Assembly (NCBI GenBank): GCA_037176725.1
Contig: JAZBRS010000057.1
Coordinates: forward strand, 82,853,501-82,917,500
Direction: 5' to 3'
Length of the DNA stretch: 64,000 nucleotides
Source: Posidonia oceanica
Taxonomy: Eukaryota > Streptophyta > Magnoliopsida > Alismatales > Posidoniaceae
Position numbers and translations under genes: made by a program. The notes under the pieces were generated by a model. It ran no database searches. It saw only the letters and a program-made list of their open reading frames with translations, and was not told the origin of the DNA. Shown here one piece after another: positions 22,172 through 33,724 of this stretch (positions within the stretch are counted from its first letter, which is position 1; each line of letters starts with the position of its first letter).

Positions 22172-24662
22172 ACTGTCCCCTTTGACCCTGAGCTTTCAGA
22201 TGCTTTATATCACGTTAATCGGTGTGAGCCGGTTAACTTTGTTCCTAATCTTGAATGCGTCAACTCCTTGGCCGTTCACAGCAACCCCTGCCGAATGGTC
22301 GGAAACGTCTGTCACAGGTGGGCCTATGTCAAGGGAAAGCCGCTCGAGTGATACGGCCAGGGAATCGCTGAGCCGATCAGAGCAGCAGAGCGAAGGTCTC
22401 GGATACGACCTGCAATCTAGTGAAGATAGATGCATGTAGCCAAAGAATCGGAGGATGGCCATCCCTCGGGACCTCACTAACTTTACCAATGCAGGTACCC
22501 TTGATTCAAGCAGTAGTGAAGTCGCAGCACAGCAAGTATCGTGCTCGAGCTCTCCACTGCCGATGGAGGAGTGGGTCTGCATTGAGGACTACTACTCGGA
22601 TGAGGAGCAGTCTGGTACAATTGAAGCAGCCCCAACCAGCAGTGAGACTCAGCTCAACACAATAGCATCACAGTCGGTTTGTCTGGCACTCACTGATACA
22701 ACAGCAGAATTAGCAGGCCCTGTGGCAGGATTGACAATCTCTCCTCTTTCTGTAGTTTCACCAGCATCACAGATAGACACAGCAGTAGCTCTGAAGTCAG
22801 GAGGACGTCCTTAGGCACTATCCAGCAGTCTACTTGTGGCCACAGCCGCACTAGCACGGAAGTCACCTTTTCCAACGGTGTAGTCAGTCGGATCAGACGG
22901 CAGCGTGACTCGGCCCGCTTCATTGACAGCACCACAAGCAAGCCAGGCGGCTCTATCAGGCATACAGCTGTCAGCTTCAGCAGGTCCCGCCTTGTGGAGG
23001 GTCCCCACTGCTACTACAGGGAGACAACCACTGTCACCCATGGGCATTGGCGCTCTATCCCCCAGCATGGCTGCCCAGCTGTTGGCCCTCTGGAGGAGCA
23101 CTTTTGCCTCCCCTCCAGCTACAGCGGTGACCTTGGTAGCATACCCACTAGCAACACACCTAACAGTCGAACCAGAGCCAGAAGCCACCGTCGCCTACTA
23201 CGTCGACTCACCCTCGGATGAGGAGGGAGGAGCGGCTACGGAGGCTCAGGGTGACTTTATGATGGGGGACTTGGAGCGACTATTCCAAGAACAGCTTGTG
23301 TCGCTGGTAGAGGACATTGCAGAGTATCAAGCAGTGAGGAAAGGGAAAGCCATGGTTACGGATCCCTCCCCGTAGAAGGACCATGCCTCCATCATGGTCC
23401 TAGAAGAAGATCTAGTAGCAGCAACACCCACTAAACCAGATGAGCTAATCACCCTACAGCCAGGGGGTGGGTCTAGATGGTCTGTGCGGTACATGCCCCA
23501 CTCGGGCAGCACAGCAAGTGGTAGTACACAGGTCAGCCGCCAACCTAACATATTCCCCACAAGCACATCAGAATATGCAGAGGAAGCAGCATTACCAGCA
23601 GCAGTAGCATCAATATTACCAGCACTCGCAACATCAGCAACAGCACTCGCAGCATCAGCACCAGCACCAGCACTCGCAGCACAGCAAGCACCCGCAACAT
23701 GGCAAGCACTCGTAGCACAGCAAGCACCCGTAGCATTAGCATTAGCACCAGCAGCATTAGCACCAGCACCAGCATCAGCACTAGCACCAGCAGCACAACA
23801 AGCACCAGCACAGCCAGCATCAACACCAGCAATAGCACAGCAAGCAGCAGCAACATCAGCACCAGCACTAGCATCAGCACAACAAGCACCAGCAGCATAG
23901 CAAGCATCAGCACCAGCAGCACAGCAAGCATTAGCACTAGCAGCACAGCAACCACCAGCAATAGCATAGCAAGCACCCACACAAGCAATAGCACAGCAAG
24001 CACCCGCACAAGCAGCAGCACAGTAAGCACCCACATAAGCAGCAATAGCACAGCAAGCACCCGCACAAGCAGCAGCACAGTAAGCACCCACACAAGCAGC
24101 AATAGCACAGCAAGCACCCGCACAAGCAGCACCAGCACAGCAAGCACCCGCACAAGCAGCACCAGCACCGCAGCAAGCACTCGCACAAGCAGCAACAACA
24201 CAGTCAGCAACAGTACAAGCAGGAACAGCACAGTCAGCAGTAGCACAGGCAGCAGCACAAACCACAATACAGATAGCAGCAGCACAGTCAGCAGTAGCAT
24301 AGGCAATAGAGCAGGCAGAGGAGATTGCCAGGACAGAGGTCGCGCACTGAGGATATAGAAACACTCGGGTGAGCGTGACCATCCTGAAGCGTCACTAGGG
24401 CCAAGCAGCGGAACATATACACTCCTTTGATATAATAGACCCTACCTTTGAGAAGGAGATCCTCTCAAAACTCATTGCATACGGAGAGGAAGATGTTACA
24501 GGCGAAGATGAGAATGATGAACCATCGCCTGAGTTCCGGCCCCATGACGACGATCCAGAAGGCCCCAACCTCCATGTTGAAGAGGAGACAGAGGTTGTCA
24601 ACATCGGCACAACTGAAGAAGCCAGAGAGGTCCGTATCAGTGCACATCTGTCGCCCCAGGCT
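22172..24662 (+). pseudogene. Protease-RT connector of element B, Ala/Gln-rich
   Basis: After a short frame-2 tail (to the TGA near 22350) the coding signal moves to frame 0 at about 22455. It continues to about 24660, interrupted by TAG at 22812, 22881 and 23373 and by TAG/TAA inside the CAGCA array. It encodes an acidic, Ser/Ala-rich polypeptide, then a long Ala/Gln/Pro-rich run (23590-24330), then an acidic lead-in to RT (IDPTFEKEILSKLIAYGEED.., 24440). A one-base loss near 24665 moves RT to frame 2. In Ogre elements an intron separates protease from RT; I did not identify splice sites. The antisense frame of 351 codons over this region is a Cys/Ala repeat translation. Confidence 0.65.
23590..24330 (+). 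repeat. CAGCA-rich low-complexity array within the connector
   Basis: About 740 bp of AGCACC, AGCAGC and AGCACAGCAAGCACCC words with a 45-57 bp higher-order repeat between 23985 and 24180. In frame 0 it reads as Ala-Gln-Gln-Ala-Pro-type repeats. Several glutamine codons have become TAG or TAA. It lies inside the coding frame, so it is a variable protein tract, not a satellite. Confidence 0.85.
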
Positions 24663-25402
24663 AGAGATTCATTGCATTCTTAAAGGAGTATGCAGATGTA
24701 TTTGCCTGGAGTTATGAAGATATGGTTGGCCTCGATGTCAAAATAGTAGTACACAACCTGCCCTTGAATCCAAGCGCCAAGCCAGTAAAGCAAAAGCTAA
24801 GAAGATGGCGACCGCAGTGGCTGCTCATGATCAAAGAAGAGATCATGAAGCAACACAAGGTCAGTTTTCTAAAGGTTGTCCTTTATCCTGAATGGCTTGC
24901 AAATGTTGTGCCAGTGCCCAAGAAAGACGACCGAGTCTGCATGTGCATCGACTACAGGGACCTGAACAAGGCAAGTCCTAAGGACGATTTCCCACTACTA
25001 CATATTGACATCCTAGTCGACAACACTGCAGGGCACAAAATGCTCTCTTTTATGGATGGCTTCTCCGGCTATAACCAAATCAGACTGGCAGAAGAAGACA
25101 AAGAGAAAACCACCTTTATCACCCCTTGGGGAGTCTTCTGCTACCAAGTTATGCCGTTTGGGTTGAAGAACACTGGCGCAACCTATCAGAGGGCAATGAT
25201 AGCATTATTCCACGACCTCATACACCAAGAAGTCGAGGTTTACGTGGACGATATGATTGCCAAGTCCAAAGAGCCCGAGGATCACCTCGCCTGTCTGAAG
25301 AAGCTCTTTGATCGCTTGAGGAAGTACAAGTTACACCTCAATCTCAGCAAATGTGTATTCAGGGTATCGACTAGCAAGCTCCTGGGCTACATCGTTAGCT
25401 AG
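24663..25402 (+). pseudogene. RT: Reverse transcriptase of element B
   Basis: RT copies element RNA into cDNA in the particle. Frame 2 is open from about 24667 to the TAG at 25400-25402. Landmarks in order: EYADVFAWSYEDM lead-in, VVPVPKKDDRVCMCIDYRDLNKA (about 24905-24975), the finger/palm segment FMDGFSGYNQI with its catalytic Asp (25052-25085), ITPWGVFCYQVMPFGLKN (25119-25172), and the catalytic YVDDM box at 25241-25255. It ends SKLLGYIVS; the TAG there is CAG in element C (37155). All catalytic aspartates are intact, and apart from the upstream frameshift this is the best preserved domain of B. Confidence 0.93.
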
Positions 25403-26137
25403 AGGGGGATTGAAATGGACCCGATGAAGGCAAAAGCCATCGTGGACAAGCCACCCCCCAGGACTGAGAAGGAAGTCCGAGGCTTGCTGGGGCGTCTGCA
25501 ATATATCAGTCGGTTCATCGCACAGCTCATGCCTATCTGCGAACCGATCTTCAAGCTCCTGAGGAAGAATGCACAGATCAACTAGAGCGAGGAGTGCCAA
25601 GCTGCCTTTGACAAGATCAAGCAGCTTCTGATCAAGCTTCTTGTTTTGGTTCCTCCCACGCCAGGGAGACCTCTGCTTCTCTACCTTTCTACCATGCAGC
25701 ATTCCATGGGCGCCATCTTGGGCCAGCATGATGAATCGGGTAGAAAGGAGCATGCCATCTATTACCTGAGTAAGAAATTCAGTGATTGCGAAGCCAAGTA
25801 TAATGCAATAGAGAAGACTTGCTTATCTCTCTTCTAGGCAGCACAGAAATTGAGGCACTATATGATGGCATACCCAGTTCGGCTTCTGTGCCGGCATGAC
25901 CCCATCAAGTTCCTATTCCAGAAGCCAGCCATGGTGGGTAGATGCGTTATGTGGTAGGTGCTATTGTCTTAGTACGACATCACCTTCGTCACATAGAGAT
26001 CAATGAAGGGCCAAGCCATAGTAGATCATCTTGTTGATTTTCCCTTGCTTGAGTACCAGCCTCTCCAGATGCAGTTCTCGGATGAGGACATCCTTTTTGC
26101 AATGGAGGACTCTGGTGAAGAGGACCCTGAAGACCAA
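25403..26137 (+). pseudogene. RH: First (Ty3/gypsy-type) RNase H of element B
   Basis: Continues in frame 2 from RT through the connection segment (RGLLGRLQYISRFIA..) into GRPLLLYLSTMQHSMGAILGQHD.., ..AIYYLSKKFSDCEAKYNAIEKTC.. and ..DPIKFLFQKPAMVGR... This domain is known to be degenerate in the Tat clade, and the usual first Asp is not evident. In-frame TAGs lie at 25583, 25835, 25955, 25970, 25994. The first two are TGG in C. The one at 25955 is shared with C (37708). Confidence 0.85.
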
Positions 26138-26520
26138 GAGTAGTGGCAGCTGTACTTTGATGGAGCTGTCAACAAGAAGGGTCGAGGCATAGGCGCAGTG
26201 CTGACAACGCCGTAGGGACAGATGATTCCCTTTGCAAGGAAGCTGACCTTCAAATGCACTAATAATGAAGTAGAATACGAAGTTGCATCCTAGGATTGAA
26301 GGTCGCGCTCGAGCATGAGGTGCAGAGGCTGCATGTGCACGGCGATGCCAAGCTAGTGATCTCTCAAGTGAATGGAGATTGGAGAACAAAGGATCCAAAG
26401 CTTGTGCCATATCACGAACATCTGCTGAAGCTGATAGAAGAATTTGCAAGAATCCGGTTCTCGTACATGAACAGGGCAAGGAACGCATATGCAGATGTGC
26501 TAGCAACCTTGGCCTCCTAG
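26138..26520 (+). pseudogene. aRH: Second (archaeal-type) RNase H of element B
   Basis: Tat-clade elements carry an acquired second RNase H that is thought to supply the RNA-removing activity. Landmarks: LYFDGAVNKKGRGIGAVL (26150), CTNNEVEYE (about 26255), HVHGDAKLVISQVNGDW (26334-26384), and RARNAYADVLATLAS (26475-26517). The four acidic positions (FDG, EYE, GDA, YAD) are all present. TAG at 26141, 26213 (CAG in C) and 26518 (TGG in C). A one-base deletion near 26285 shifts frame 2 to frame 1. Confidence 0.88.
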
Positions 26521-27868
26521 CTCAGCATACCTGAAGACTATACGGTGGATGTATCAGTTACCCGTATGGAGTAGCCTGCGCATTGCATGAGCATAGAGGA
26601 GACAGATCTAGCAGAAGAGCAGCCTTGGTACCATGATATCAAGACCTTCCTAGAGTCTGGTAGCCACTCGCCTGGCACCTCAGCAGCAGATAAAAGAACT
26701 TTGGCGTGTCTGGCGTCGAAGTATGTGTTAGGAGCAAGGCAGCTATACAGAAGATCATACAGTCAGATGCTCCTACGTTGCTTGAGCAAGACAGAGGCTG
26801 ACATGCTGATGCTTCAAGTTCATGCAGGGACTTGCGGCCCGCATATGAACGGCGTGCTACTGGCCAAGAAGATCATGCTCCAAGGCTACTTCTGGTCAAC
26901 CATGGAGGCAGACTGCTGCCAGTTTGTGTGCAGATGCCACAACTGCCAGATCCATGGTAATTTTATTCATGCTCCCCCGTAGCAGCTGCATAGTATGTCC
27001 TCACCATGGCCCTTCTCCACCTGGGGAATTGACGTCATCGGCGCTATACACCCTGCTGCTTCAAATGGTCATCGCTTCATCCTGGTGGTGATTGACTACT
27101 TCACTAAGTGGGTGGAAGCAACCTCCTACAAGGCAGTCACAGCTGCGGCAATAGAGAAGTTTATCAGAAACAATAACGTCACCCGGTACGGGGTCCTGCA
27201 TGTAATCATCTCTGATAATGGCTCGAAATTCATTGCCAAGAGGATTGAGGAGTACCTGCAAAACCTCTAGATCAAGCATCACAAGTCCTCGCCCTATCGG
27301 TCACAGATGAACGAAGCAGTGGAGTTTGCCAACCAAAACATTGCGAAAATCATGAAAAAGATGGCAGAAACCCCATAAGGACTGGCATGGCAAGCTTCCA
27401 TACGCACTCAGGGCGTACAAGACATCAGTCTGGACCTCGACAGGAGCCACCCCGTACTCGCTGGCGTGCGGCATGGAGGCGGTGCTGCCTGTCAAAGTAG
27501 AGATCCCCTCACTGCGGATCCTACAAGAAGCTGAGTTGGAAGAGGCAGAATGGGTCGAAGATTGCTGCATCCAGCTCAACCTGATTGATGAGCGCCGACT
27601 GCAAGCAATGCACATTGCTCTCTACTACTTGAAGCGGATGGCAAGAGCATATCTAAAGAAAGTGCAGCCTAGAAGCTTCCAGCCAGGGGATCTCGTTCTA
27701 CGAGCCATTCACCTACGAGATGGTCGAGGCAAATTCCGATCCAACTGGCGCGGCACCTTTGTGGTTAAGCAGGCATTCCCTGGCGGCGCAACAATTCTTG
27801 AGGACATGGACCAGGTTGAGCAGTCAGAGCCGGTCAACTCGTGCTACCTCAAGAAGTACTATCAGTAG
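26521..27868 (+). pseudogene. INT: Integrase of element B
   Basis: Integrase joins element cDNA to chromosomal DNA in the nucleus. The HHCC zinc-binding region is at about 26815-26965 (VHAG..H.., CHNCQ). The core has Asp codons at 27031 and 27214 and Glu at 27322: 60 residues between the aspartates and 35 between Asp and Glu, the standard D,D-35-E. A one-base insertion near 27373 shifts frame 1 to frame 2. The C-terminal part (SFQPGDLVLRAIHLRDGRGKF.., 27675-27735) is the GPF/Y-like module, and the frame ends at 27866-27868. TAGs at 26572 and 26980 are CAG in C. TAG at 27268 stands against a Phe-Asn context in C. Confidence 0.92.
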
Positions 27869-29100
27869 TTCGACCCTCGCCTTGCAAATCCTTTGATCCC
27901 TGTCTTGCCCCTTTGCATTTTGTCCCTCTGTACATTCTCATGCATCTCTTCTCATCCTACTTCCTACATTTTCATCCTATGTACATCTCCATGCATTTCT
28001 TCCCTTTCAAGCATATCCCATTGAAAAAGCAAAAAAAAAATCATGCATTGCATCTGGCCCGATGATGAAATCGGATGTGCTTGCCTGCTCTAGAAGGAGT
28101 CTACCCTACCTCACCTGACACTACTTAGATGTCTTAGCTAGTGAGGGAGCCACCACTCAGGGAGAACAGGCGAAATATCCAAACCCCCTAGGACTTACAC
28201 CTCCCAAGGGAGATAAAATGCTAGGGTGTGAGCAAGAGCATGAGTGAAAAATGTCTAAGCATGGGCATAAAAGAAAAGAATGAAAACAGAAGGCGAAGAC
28301 AGAAGTAGGCCCTAGAGATAGAGGCGTGCAGCGTAACCTCGTCCCTCCAACTTACCTTGGAGAGGAGTCAAGCTCGCACCTGGCAAATCTACAAATCCCA
28401 AAGGGTCTAGCCACCCCTGTCTAGCAAGCAGCTCCCTAGCTTCAAACCAGGTGCCCATCACCTCCAATTAGGGATAGGGGAAGCCTGCACGCCTATGAGG
28501 GAGCAAAAGAAACAAAAATGAAAAGAGTAGGTGTAGGTCCTTGAGAGTTTGGCATGGAGCTTGTCCTCACTACACCACCACCCAAGCATCGCCATCACCC
28601 TCTCCAGAGCGCCACCAACAAGTTAGGAGTTTGAGTAGAGTCCAGTGAGTCAGGGACCACTCTCTTCCTCTGCAGCAGGCGCTAAGCACTCCATATGCTG
28701 AGGGCTACAGCACATCAATCATAAATCATGCATATACCTACAGCACATCAATCATAAGTCATGCACATACCCACCGCATATCAATCATGAAGCACACATA
28801 TATCCACAGCATCGATCATTCCTTTTCTTCTATCTTTCCGCTCTGCAATACTTGACTCAGCACTAAGACAGTACTTCTATCAAGCGCGCATCAACCTCCT
28901 TCGAGCTATGCTGGTCCAGAGCTCCTACCAGCCCTATCCTGTGCAGGTAGAATCGCCTTTGTTTGAATATGCTTAGTCTCTGCGTTTTGAATGCTAGCTG
29001 TTGAACATTGTGAACGGCTTTATTAGCATTGAAATCTGCCCCTTTATCAACCAACGATTGCACGCATATATGATCTGATGAACCACTGCCTTGGCTGCAG
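27869..29100 (+). other. Post-integrase non-coding region of B
   Basis: 28055-28700 is the block conserved in A and C. It has a purine-rich, A-rich middle (28200-28540) and no frame common to the copies. The region ends at a splice-acceptor-like CTGCAG|GTAATTGAAG at 29095-29110, directly where homology to the DUF7745-like reading frame of C starts (41281-41296, CTTCAG|GTACTCGAAG). That hints at a spliced accessory transcript but is only suggestive. Confidence 0.5.
28705..28825 (+). repeat. Three ~40-bp tandem units in B
   Basis: Units of 'cagcacatcaatcataaa' plus 'tcatgcatataccta' type, the last degenerate. Not present at the matching place in A or C. Confidence 0.7.
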
Positions 29101-30347
29101 GTAATTGAAGATTCTGCACTAGCTGCCTGCATTCTCCCTCTTGTGCAATAGGTTTCCCCACTCTAGTTACCCCAATGCATTGCTCTGAGACCCTACGAGA
29201 GTGGATTGGCAAGCTCACTGAAGATGACCGCGAGAAGCTATGCACATGGGGCATTCCATCCAAGCTTCTGAGGGCAGCTGATGTTGAAGTGAGCTAGCAT
29301 CTCTTGTGTGCTGCGGCAAGGTTCTGGAAACTGGCGTCCACATCTTTCGCTTTGGCAGGACAGAGCTGACGCCCATGCTAGAGGAGGTACGCCGGATCTG
29401 TGGCTTCTCCAAGATCATGGGACCAATTGTTTTTATAAGGCGCGATAGGCACATTGCATTCCTAAGCCAACTGTCTGGGCTCTCTACCGAAGGCTACCAA
29501 TAAAGATTGATCTGCACCAGCAGGCTCACACCCATGCTCCACCTAGCATACTTTGATGAGACTATGGAAAAGCGTACTGAACTCGGAGATGAGCTATGGC
29601 TCCAGGGATTTGTCACCCGCTTCCTAGGCGAGCTGATTTTCACGCATGGCCGGATGACGGTTGTAATCGAGATTGCTGAGATTGCACTTGCTGTGGTAAC
29701 CCGACAGATCAACCTGACACCAGTCATCCTAGCAGAGACTTATCGTGGACTCGACCGCGTCTCAAACCGTTGCCGCCACTTCCACGGCTGCGGAGCACTT
29801 ATACCGATCTAGCTAGCTGCACACCTAGAGATGGATATTCTGTGCCCTCAGAGGCATGCCATCGAAGCATACTACAGCAGCAGCCATGCAAGGACCATCA
29901 AGAGCGTCCCAGAAGAATATGAGAAGTTGTCAAAGCTGACGGATGATGCAGTAACTTGGCGTATCATCCCATCCGTAGCTGAGCCATTCACTGTCTTCTT
30001 TGGCACCCGCGACATGCGACTCGTGGTGCTGCCAAGATTCACCGGGGGTGTGGAATACCACCCTATCCGAGTCATGCGGCAATTTGGCTTCCAGCAAGGT
30101 GCCTTTGTTGATAGCATCGCGCCCAGGCTCCTGCAGACCTATCCTCTCCGTTCGGCTACTGCCACAACAGAACTAGCTGACCTGATGCAGCATGGAGTGC
30201 AGTCGACGGACATCGCAACTGCCAAAGGCTCAGGATGCACTCCTGAGTATGTCATTGAGGTGCAGGGACTTTGGCCCATCAACGAGATCCCACCTGCCTC
30301 CCCAGTTCCCTGACTCTAGGAAATCTAAGAAGGCCCGAATCAACTAG
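29101..30347 (+). pseudogene. DUF7745-like (plant-mobile-domain-like) accessory protein, element B
   Basis: The product aligns through its length with the ORF of C at 41287-42534. Landmarks: LREWIGKLTEDDREKL, LLCAAARFWK, TPMLEEVRRICGFSKIMGP, DELWLQGFVTRFLGELIF, VILAETYRGLDR, TWRIIPSVAEPF, YHPIRVMRQFGFQQGAF, and the end KKARIN then TAG 30345-30347. The order (FW..F.F....TPTLEE, then an LxxE/AxTYRxL segment, then a YxPxxxxRQxG box) matches my knowledge of DUF7745 proteins, whose function is unknown. It is broken by TAG near 29296, frame slips near 29335 and 30311, a stop near 29502 and TAG near 29811. It lies downstream of integrase in sense, whereas the extra ORF of Ogre is usually upstream of gag. 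Confidence 0.75.
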
Positions 30348-32005
30348 GGCATTTGTACAGTTGCTTGCTTGCTTAGTCTTTTGAATCATGCTGTATCTTT
30401 TGGCCTGGCATAGGCGTGTAACCAGAGATTAATCAATGCAAAAATGTTTCACGCCATCTGATTGTGTTGCATGCCCCGCCTTTTGCATATTTGTTCCTGC
30501 CAGGATGCCGCACGAGACGCGTCAAGCATTTCAGAGAGTTAGAAGCAACAACCAAGACTCTCAACACAAGGGAGCTGTAGCAAAGCCCTCCCCCACAATC
30601 AATCTGCATGCTAGAAGCTCTACAGACCCACGCCGTCAAAGCAAGCAAGCTGTCAAGCATTTTCGCCCAGATCATCCCCCGGGCTGGTACCCCTAACTAC
30701 TCGTTTGGCAAACACGTCAATTTTGTCTGCATTCTCTTGCTTTTTTTGATGCCAGGGACGCTTCGGCTATCTTCGCCCGGATCAAGTAGAGTGTTTGTAC
30801 AGTTGCTTGCTTGCTTAGTCTTTTGAATCATGCTGTATCTTTTGGCCTGGCATAGGCATGTAACCAGAGATTAATCAATGCAAAAATCTTTCACGCCATT
30901 CTCTCGCTTTTTTTCATGCCAGGGACGCTTCGGCTATCTTCGCCCGGATCAACTAGGGCGTTTGTACAGTTGCTTGCTTGCTTAGTCTTTTGAATCATGC
31001 TGTATCTTTTGGCCTAGCATAGGCGTGTAACCAGAGATTAATCAATGCAAAAATGTTTCACCCCTAACTACTCGTTTGGAAAACACGTCAGTTTTGTCTG
31101 CATTCTCTCGCTTTTTTTGATGCTAGGGACGCTTCGGCTATCTTCGCCCGAATCAACTAGGGCGTTTGTATAGTTGCTTGCTTGCTTAGTCTTTTGAATC
31201 ATGCTGTATCTTTTGGCCTGGCATAGGCATGTAACTAGAGATTAATCAACGCAAAAATGTTTCACGCCATCTGATTGTGTTGCATGCCCCGCCTTTTGCA
31301 TATTTGTTCCTGCCAGGATGCCGCACGAGACGCGTCAAGCATTTCAGAGAGTTAGAAGCAACAACTAGGACTCTCAGCACAAGGGAGCTGTAGCAAAGCC
31401 CCCCCCCCCACAATCAATCTGCATGCTAGAAGCTCTGTAGACCCACACCGTCAAAGCGAGCAAGCTGTCAAGCATTTTTGCCCAGATCATCCCCCGGACT
31501 GGTACCCCTAACTACTCGTTTGGCAAACACGTCAGTTTTGTCTGCATTCTCTCGCTTTTTTTTATGCCAGGGACGCTTCGGCTATCTTCGCCCGGATCAA
31601 GTAGAGCGTTTGTACAGTTGCTTGCTTGCTTAGTCTTTTGAATCATGCTGTATCTTTTGGCCTGGCATAGGCATGTAACCAGAGATTAATCAATGCAAAA
31701 ATGTTTCACGCCATCTAATTGTGTTGCATGCCCCGCCTTTTGCATATTTGTTCCTGCCAGGATGCTGCACGAGACGCGTCAAGCATTTCAGAGAGTTAGA
31801 AGCAACAACTAGGACTCTCAGCACAAGGGAGCTGTAGCAAAGCCCCCCCCTGGCAATCAATTTGCATGCCAGAAGCTCTACAGACCCACGCCGTCAAAGC
31901 AAGCAAGACATCAAACATTTTTGCCCAGATCATCCCCCGGGCTGGTACCCCTAACTACTCGTTTGGCAAACACATCAGTTTTGTCTGCATTCTCTCGCTT
32001 TTTTT
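30348..32005 (+). repeat. Five tandem units (~445 bp, two internally deleted) after the accessory ORF of B
   Basis: Unit starts ('gcgtttgtacagttgcttgc') lie near 30348, 30788, 30957, 31161 and 31607. Units 1, 4 and 5 are long (about 400-446 bp). Units 2 and 3 are shortened to about 169 and 204 bp. The unit begins directly at the accessory ORF stop and carries 'tttggcctggcataggc', 'gccaggatgccgcacgagacgcg' and a GGCTGGTACCCCTAACTACTCG module. C has one diverged copy of the unit start at 42535. Confidence 0.9.
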
Positions 32006-32079
32006 GATACTAGGGGCATCTTTTTTGCTGCCCTGTGGTATCGCTCCCCTTTCCCTTTTCTTTTCTCTTTGCGTGACTC

Positions 32080-33240
32080 TATTTGGTGCACGGAGTCCTC
32101 GGCTTGTTTCCTCGTGCAAGGTTAGGCCCGCTTGCTTCCTCATGCAAGGACAAGCCTTTACTCGACTCTGTGCGGACAGAGTCCTTTGCCTGTTTCCTCA
32201 TGCAAGGTCAGGCCCGCTTGCTCCCTCGTGCGAGGATAAGCCCTAGTGCAGGCTCCGTGCGGACGAAGTTTTTGCCTGTTTCCTCGTGCGAGGATCAGGC
32301 TCGCTTATTCCTCGACCGAGGACAAGCCTATACTTGCCCCGCTTGCTTCCTCGTGTGAGGACAAGCCCCCCTGCAACTTCGCTCCGTGCGGACGAAGTCC
32401 CCTGCTTGTTTCCTCATGCGAGGTCAGGCCCGCTTACTTCCTCGTGCGAGGACAAGCTCCCCTGCGACTTCGCTCCGTGCGGACGAAGTCCCCTACCTAT
32501 TTCCTCATGCAAGGTCAGGCCCACTTGCTTCCTCGTGCGAGGACAAGCCCCCCTGGTGACTCCGTTTGGTGTGAACGATGTCCCCTGCTTGTTTCCTTGT
32601 GCGAGGTCAGGCCCACTTGCTTCCTCATGTGAGGACAAGCCCCCTGGTGACTCCGTTTGGTGCGAACGAAGTCCCCTACCTGTTTCCTCGTGCGAGGATC
32701 AGGCCCGCTTGCTTCCTTGGCCGGGGATAAGCCCCCTTCGGTGACTCCGTTTGGTGCGAACGAAGTCCCCTGTCTGTTTCCTCGTGCGTGGATCAGCCCC
32801 GCTTGTTTCCTCATGCGTGAGGACGAGGCCCCCTAGATTCCATCCACATGGAATCCCCCGCTTGCTTCCTCGTGCGAAGACAGGCTTTTTTTAGCTCCGT
32901 CCACACGGAGGTCGCAGTTGCTTTCTCGCGCGAGGACAAGCCCCCCTTTGGTGACTCCGTTTGGTGCATGGAGTCCCTTGCCTGCTCCATCGTGCGAGGA
33001 CAGGCCCGCTTGCTTCCTCATGCGAGGACTAGCCTTTGCTCGGCTCTGTGGGCACAGAGTCCTTCCCTATTTTTTCGTGTGAGGATCAGCTCAGCTTGCT
33101 TCCTCGTTCGAGGACAAGCCCCCTAGCATCTTCGCTCCGCGCAGACGAAGTCCCCTGCCTGTTTCCTCGTGTGAGGTCAGGCCCGCTTGTTTCCTCGTGC
33201 GAGGATCTGCCCTTGTGTGGCTTCACTCCGGGCGGACGAA
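32080..33240 (+). repeat. Tandem hairpin array B: ~115-120 bp GC-rich units
   Basis: About ten units, each with two inverted repeats. The first is TCCTC-GTGC-GAGGA (variants GTGT, ATGC). The second is a variable stem such as GACTCTGT/ACAGAGTC with loop GCGG (32164-32183), GATTCCAT/ATGGAATC with loop CCAC (32836-32855), CTCCGT/ACGGAG (32895-32910), CTCTGT/ACAGAG (33054-33069) and ACTTCG/CGAAGT in several units. Arms differ between units but stay complementary. Long frames in all three phases are repeat translations. Confidence 0.88.
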
Positions 33241-33399
33241 GCACTGCTTGCCCTCCTTTTCTTGCTTTCTTGCTTGCCTTCCGATTTGGTAGGAAGAGAT
33301 GCCTCTCTTCCCTCGCACGTTCTAGGAATCCTGCCCCTTTTGCACAGCTCTGTCCGCTTGCTTGCTTCCTCGGGCGAGGGCAAGCTGTTTAATCTATTC

Positions 33400-33724
33400 C
33401 TCTTTCGGACCGGCAGCCCTAACTGCTCGGATGACAAGCCCATCAGTCTTGTTCAGTGCCACCTTTTGTGCAAGTTTGGACTAGCCGCCAACTTGACACC
33501 TTGCATTAGCATCACTCTGCATTAGCATGCATTGCATCAGCACTCGCATCTGCATCTGCATCTACATTGTTGCATTGCGGCAACAGGTCATGATTTTCGG
33601 TGCATCCGCCGAATAAGTGACTCATGCCAACAGTAATTTGCACTCCTACCGACGTCAGGAGGGGTGTCTTGTCAACCCTGAGTAGCGGTCTCGCTACGCT
33701 TGACCTCGCTCAGGGAGGGGCATC
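33400..33724 (+). other. 3' tail of B: pre-PPT stem-loop (33586-33622) and polypurine tract (33712-33720)
   Basis: Contains the GGCAGCCCTAACTGCTCG module, the GCATT-rich stretch, the stem-loop with arms GGTCA (33586-33590) and TGACT (33618-33622) around TTCGG/CCGAA, and AGGGAGGGG four bases before LTR-2. It is collinear with the tails of A and C. Confidence 0.7.

Noticed and set aside
23327..24382. Minus-strand 351-codon Cys/Ala-rich frame and a 253-codon Leu/Val-rich frame
   Set aside because: Antisense of the CAGCA array. The sense strand carries the polyprotein connector in continuous frame with RT, so the antisense frames are shadows.
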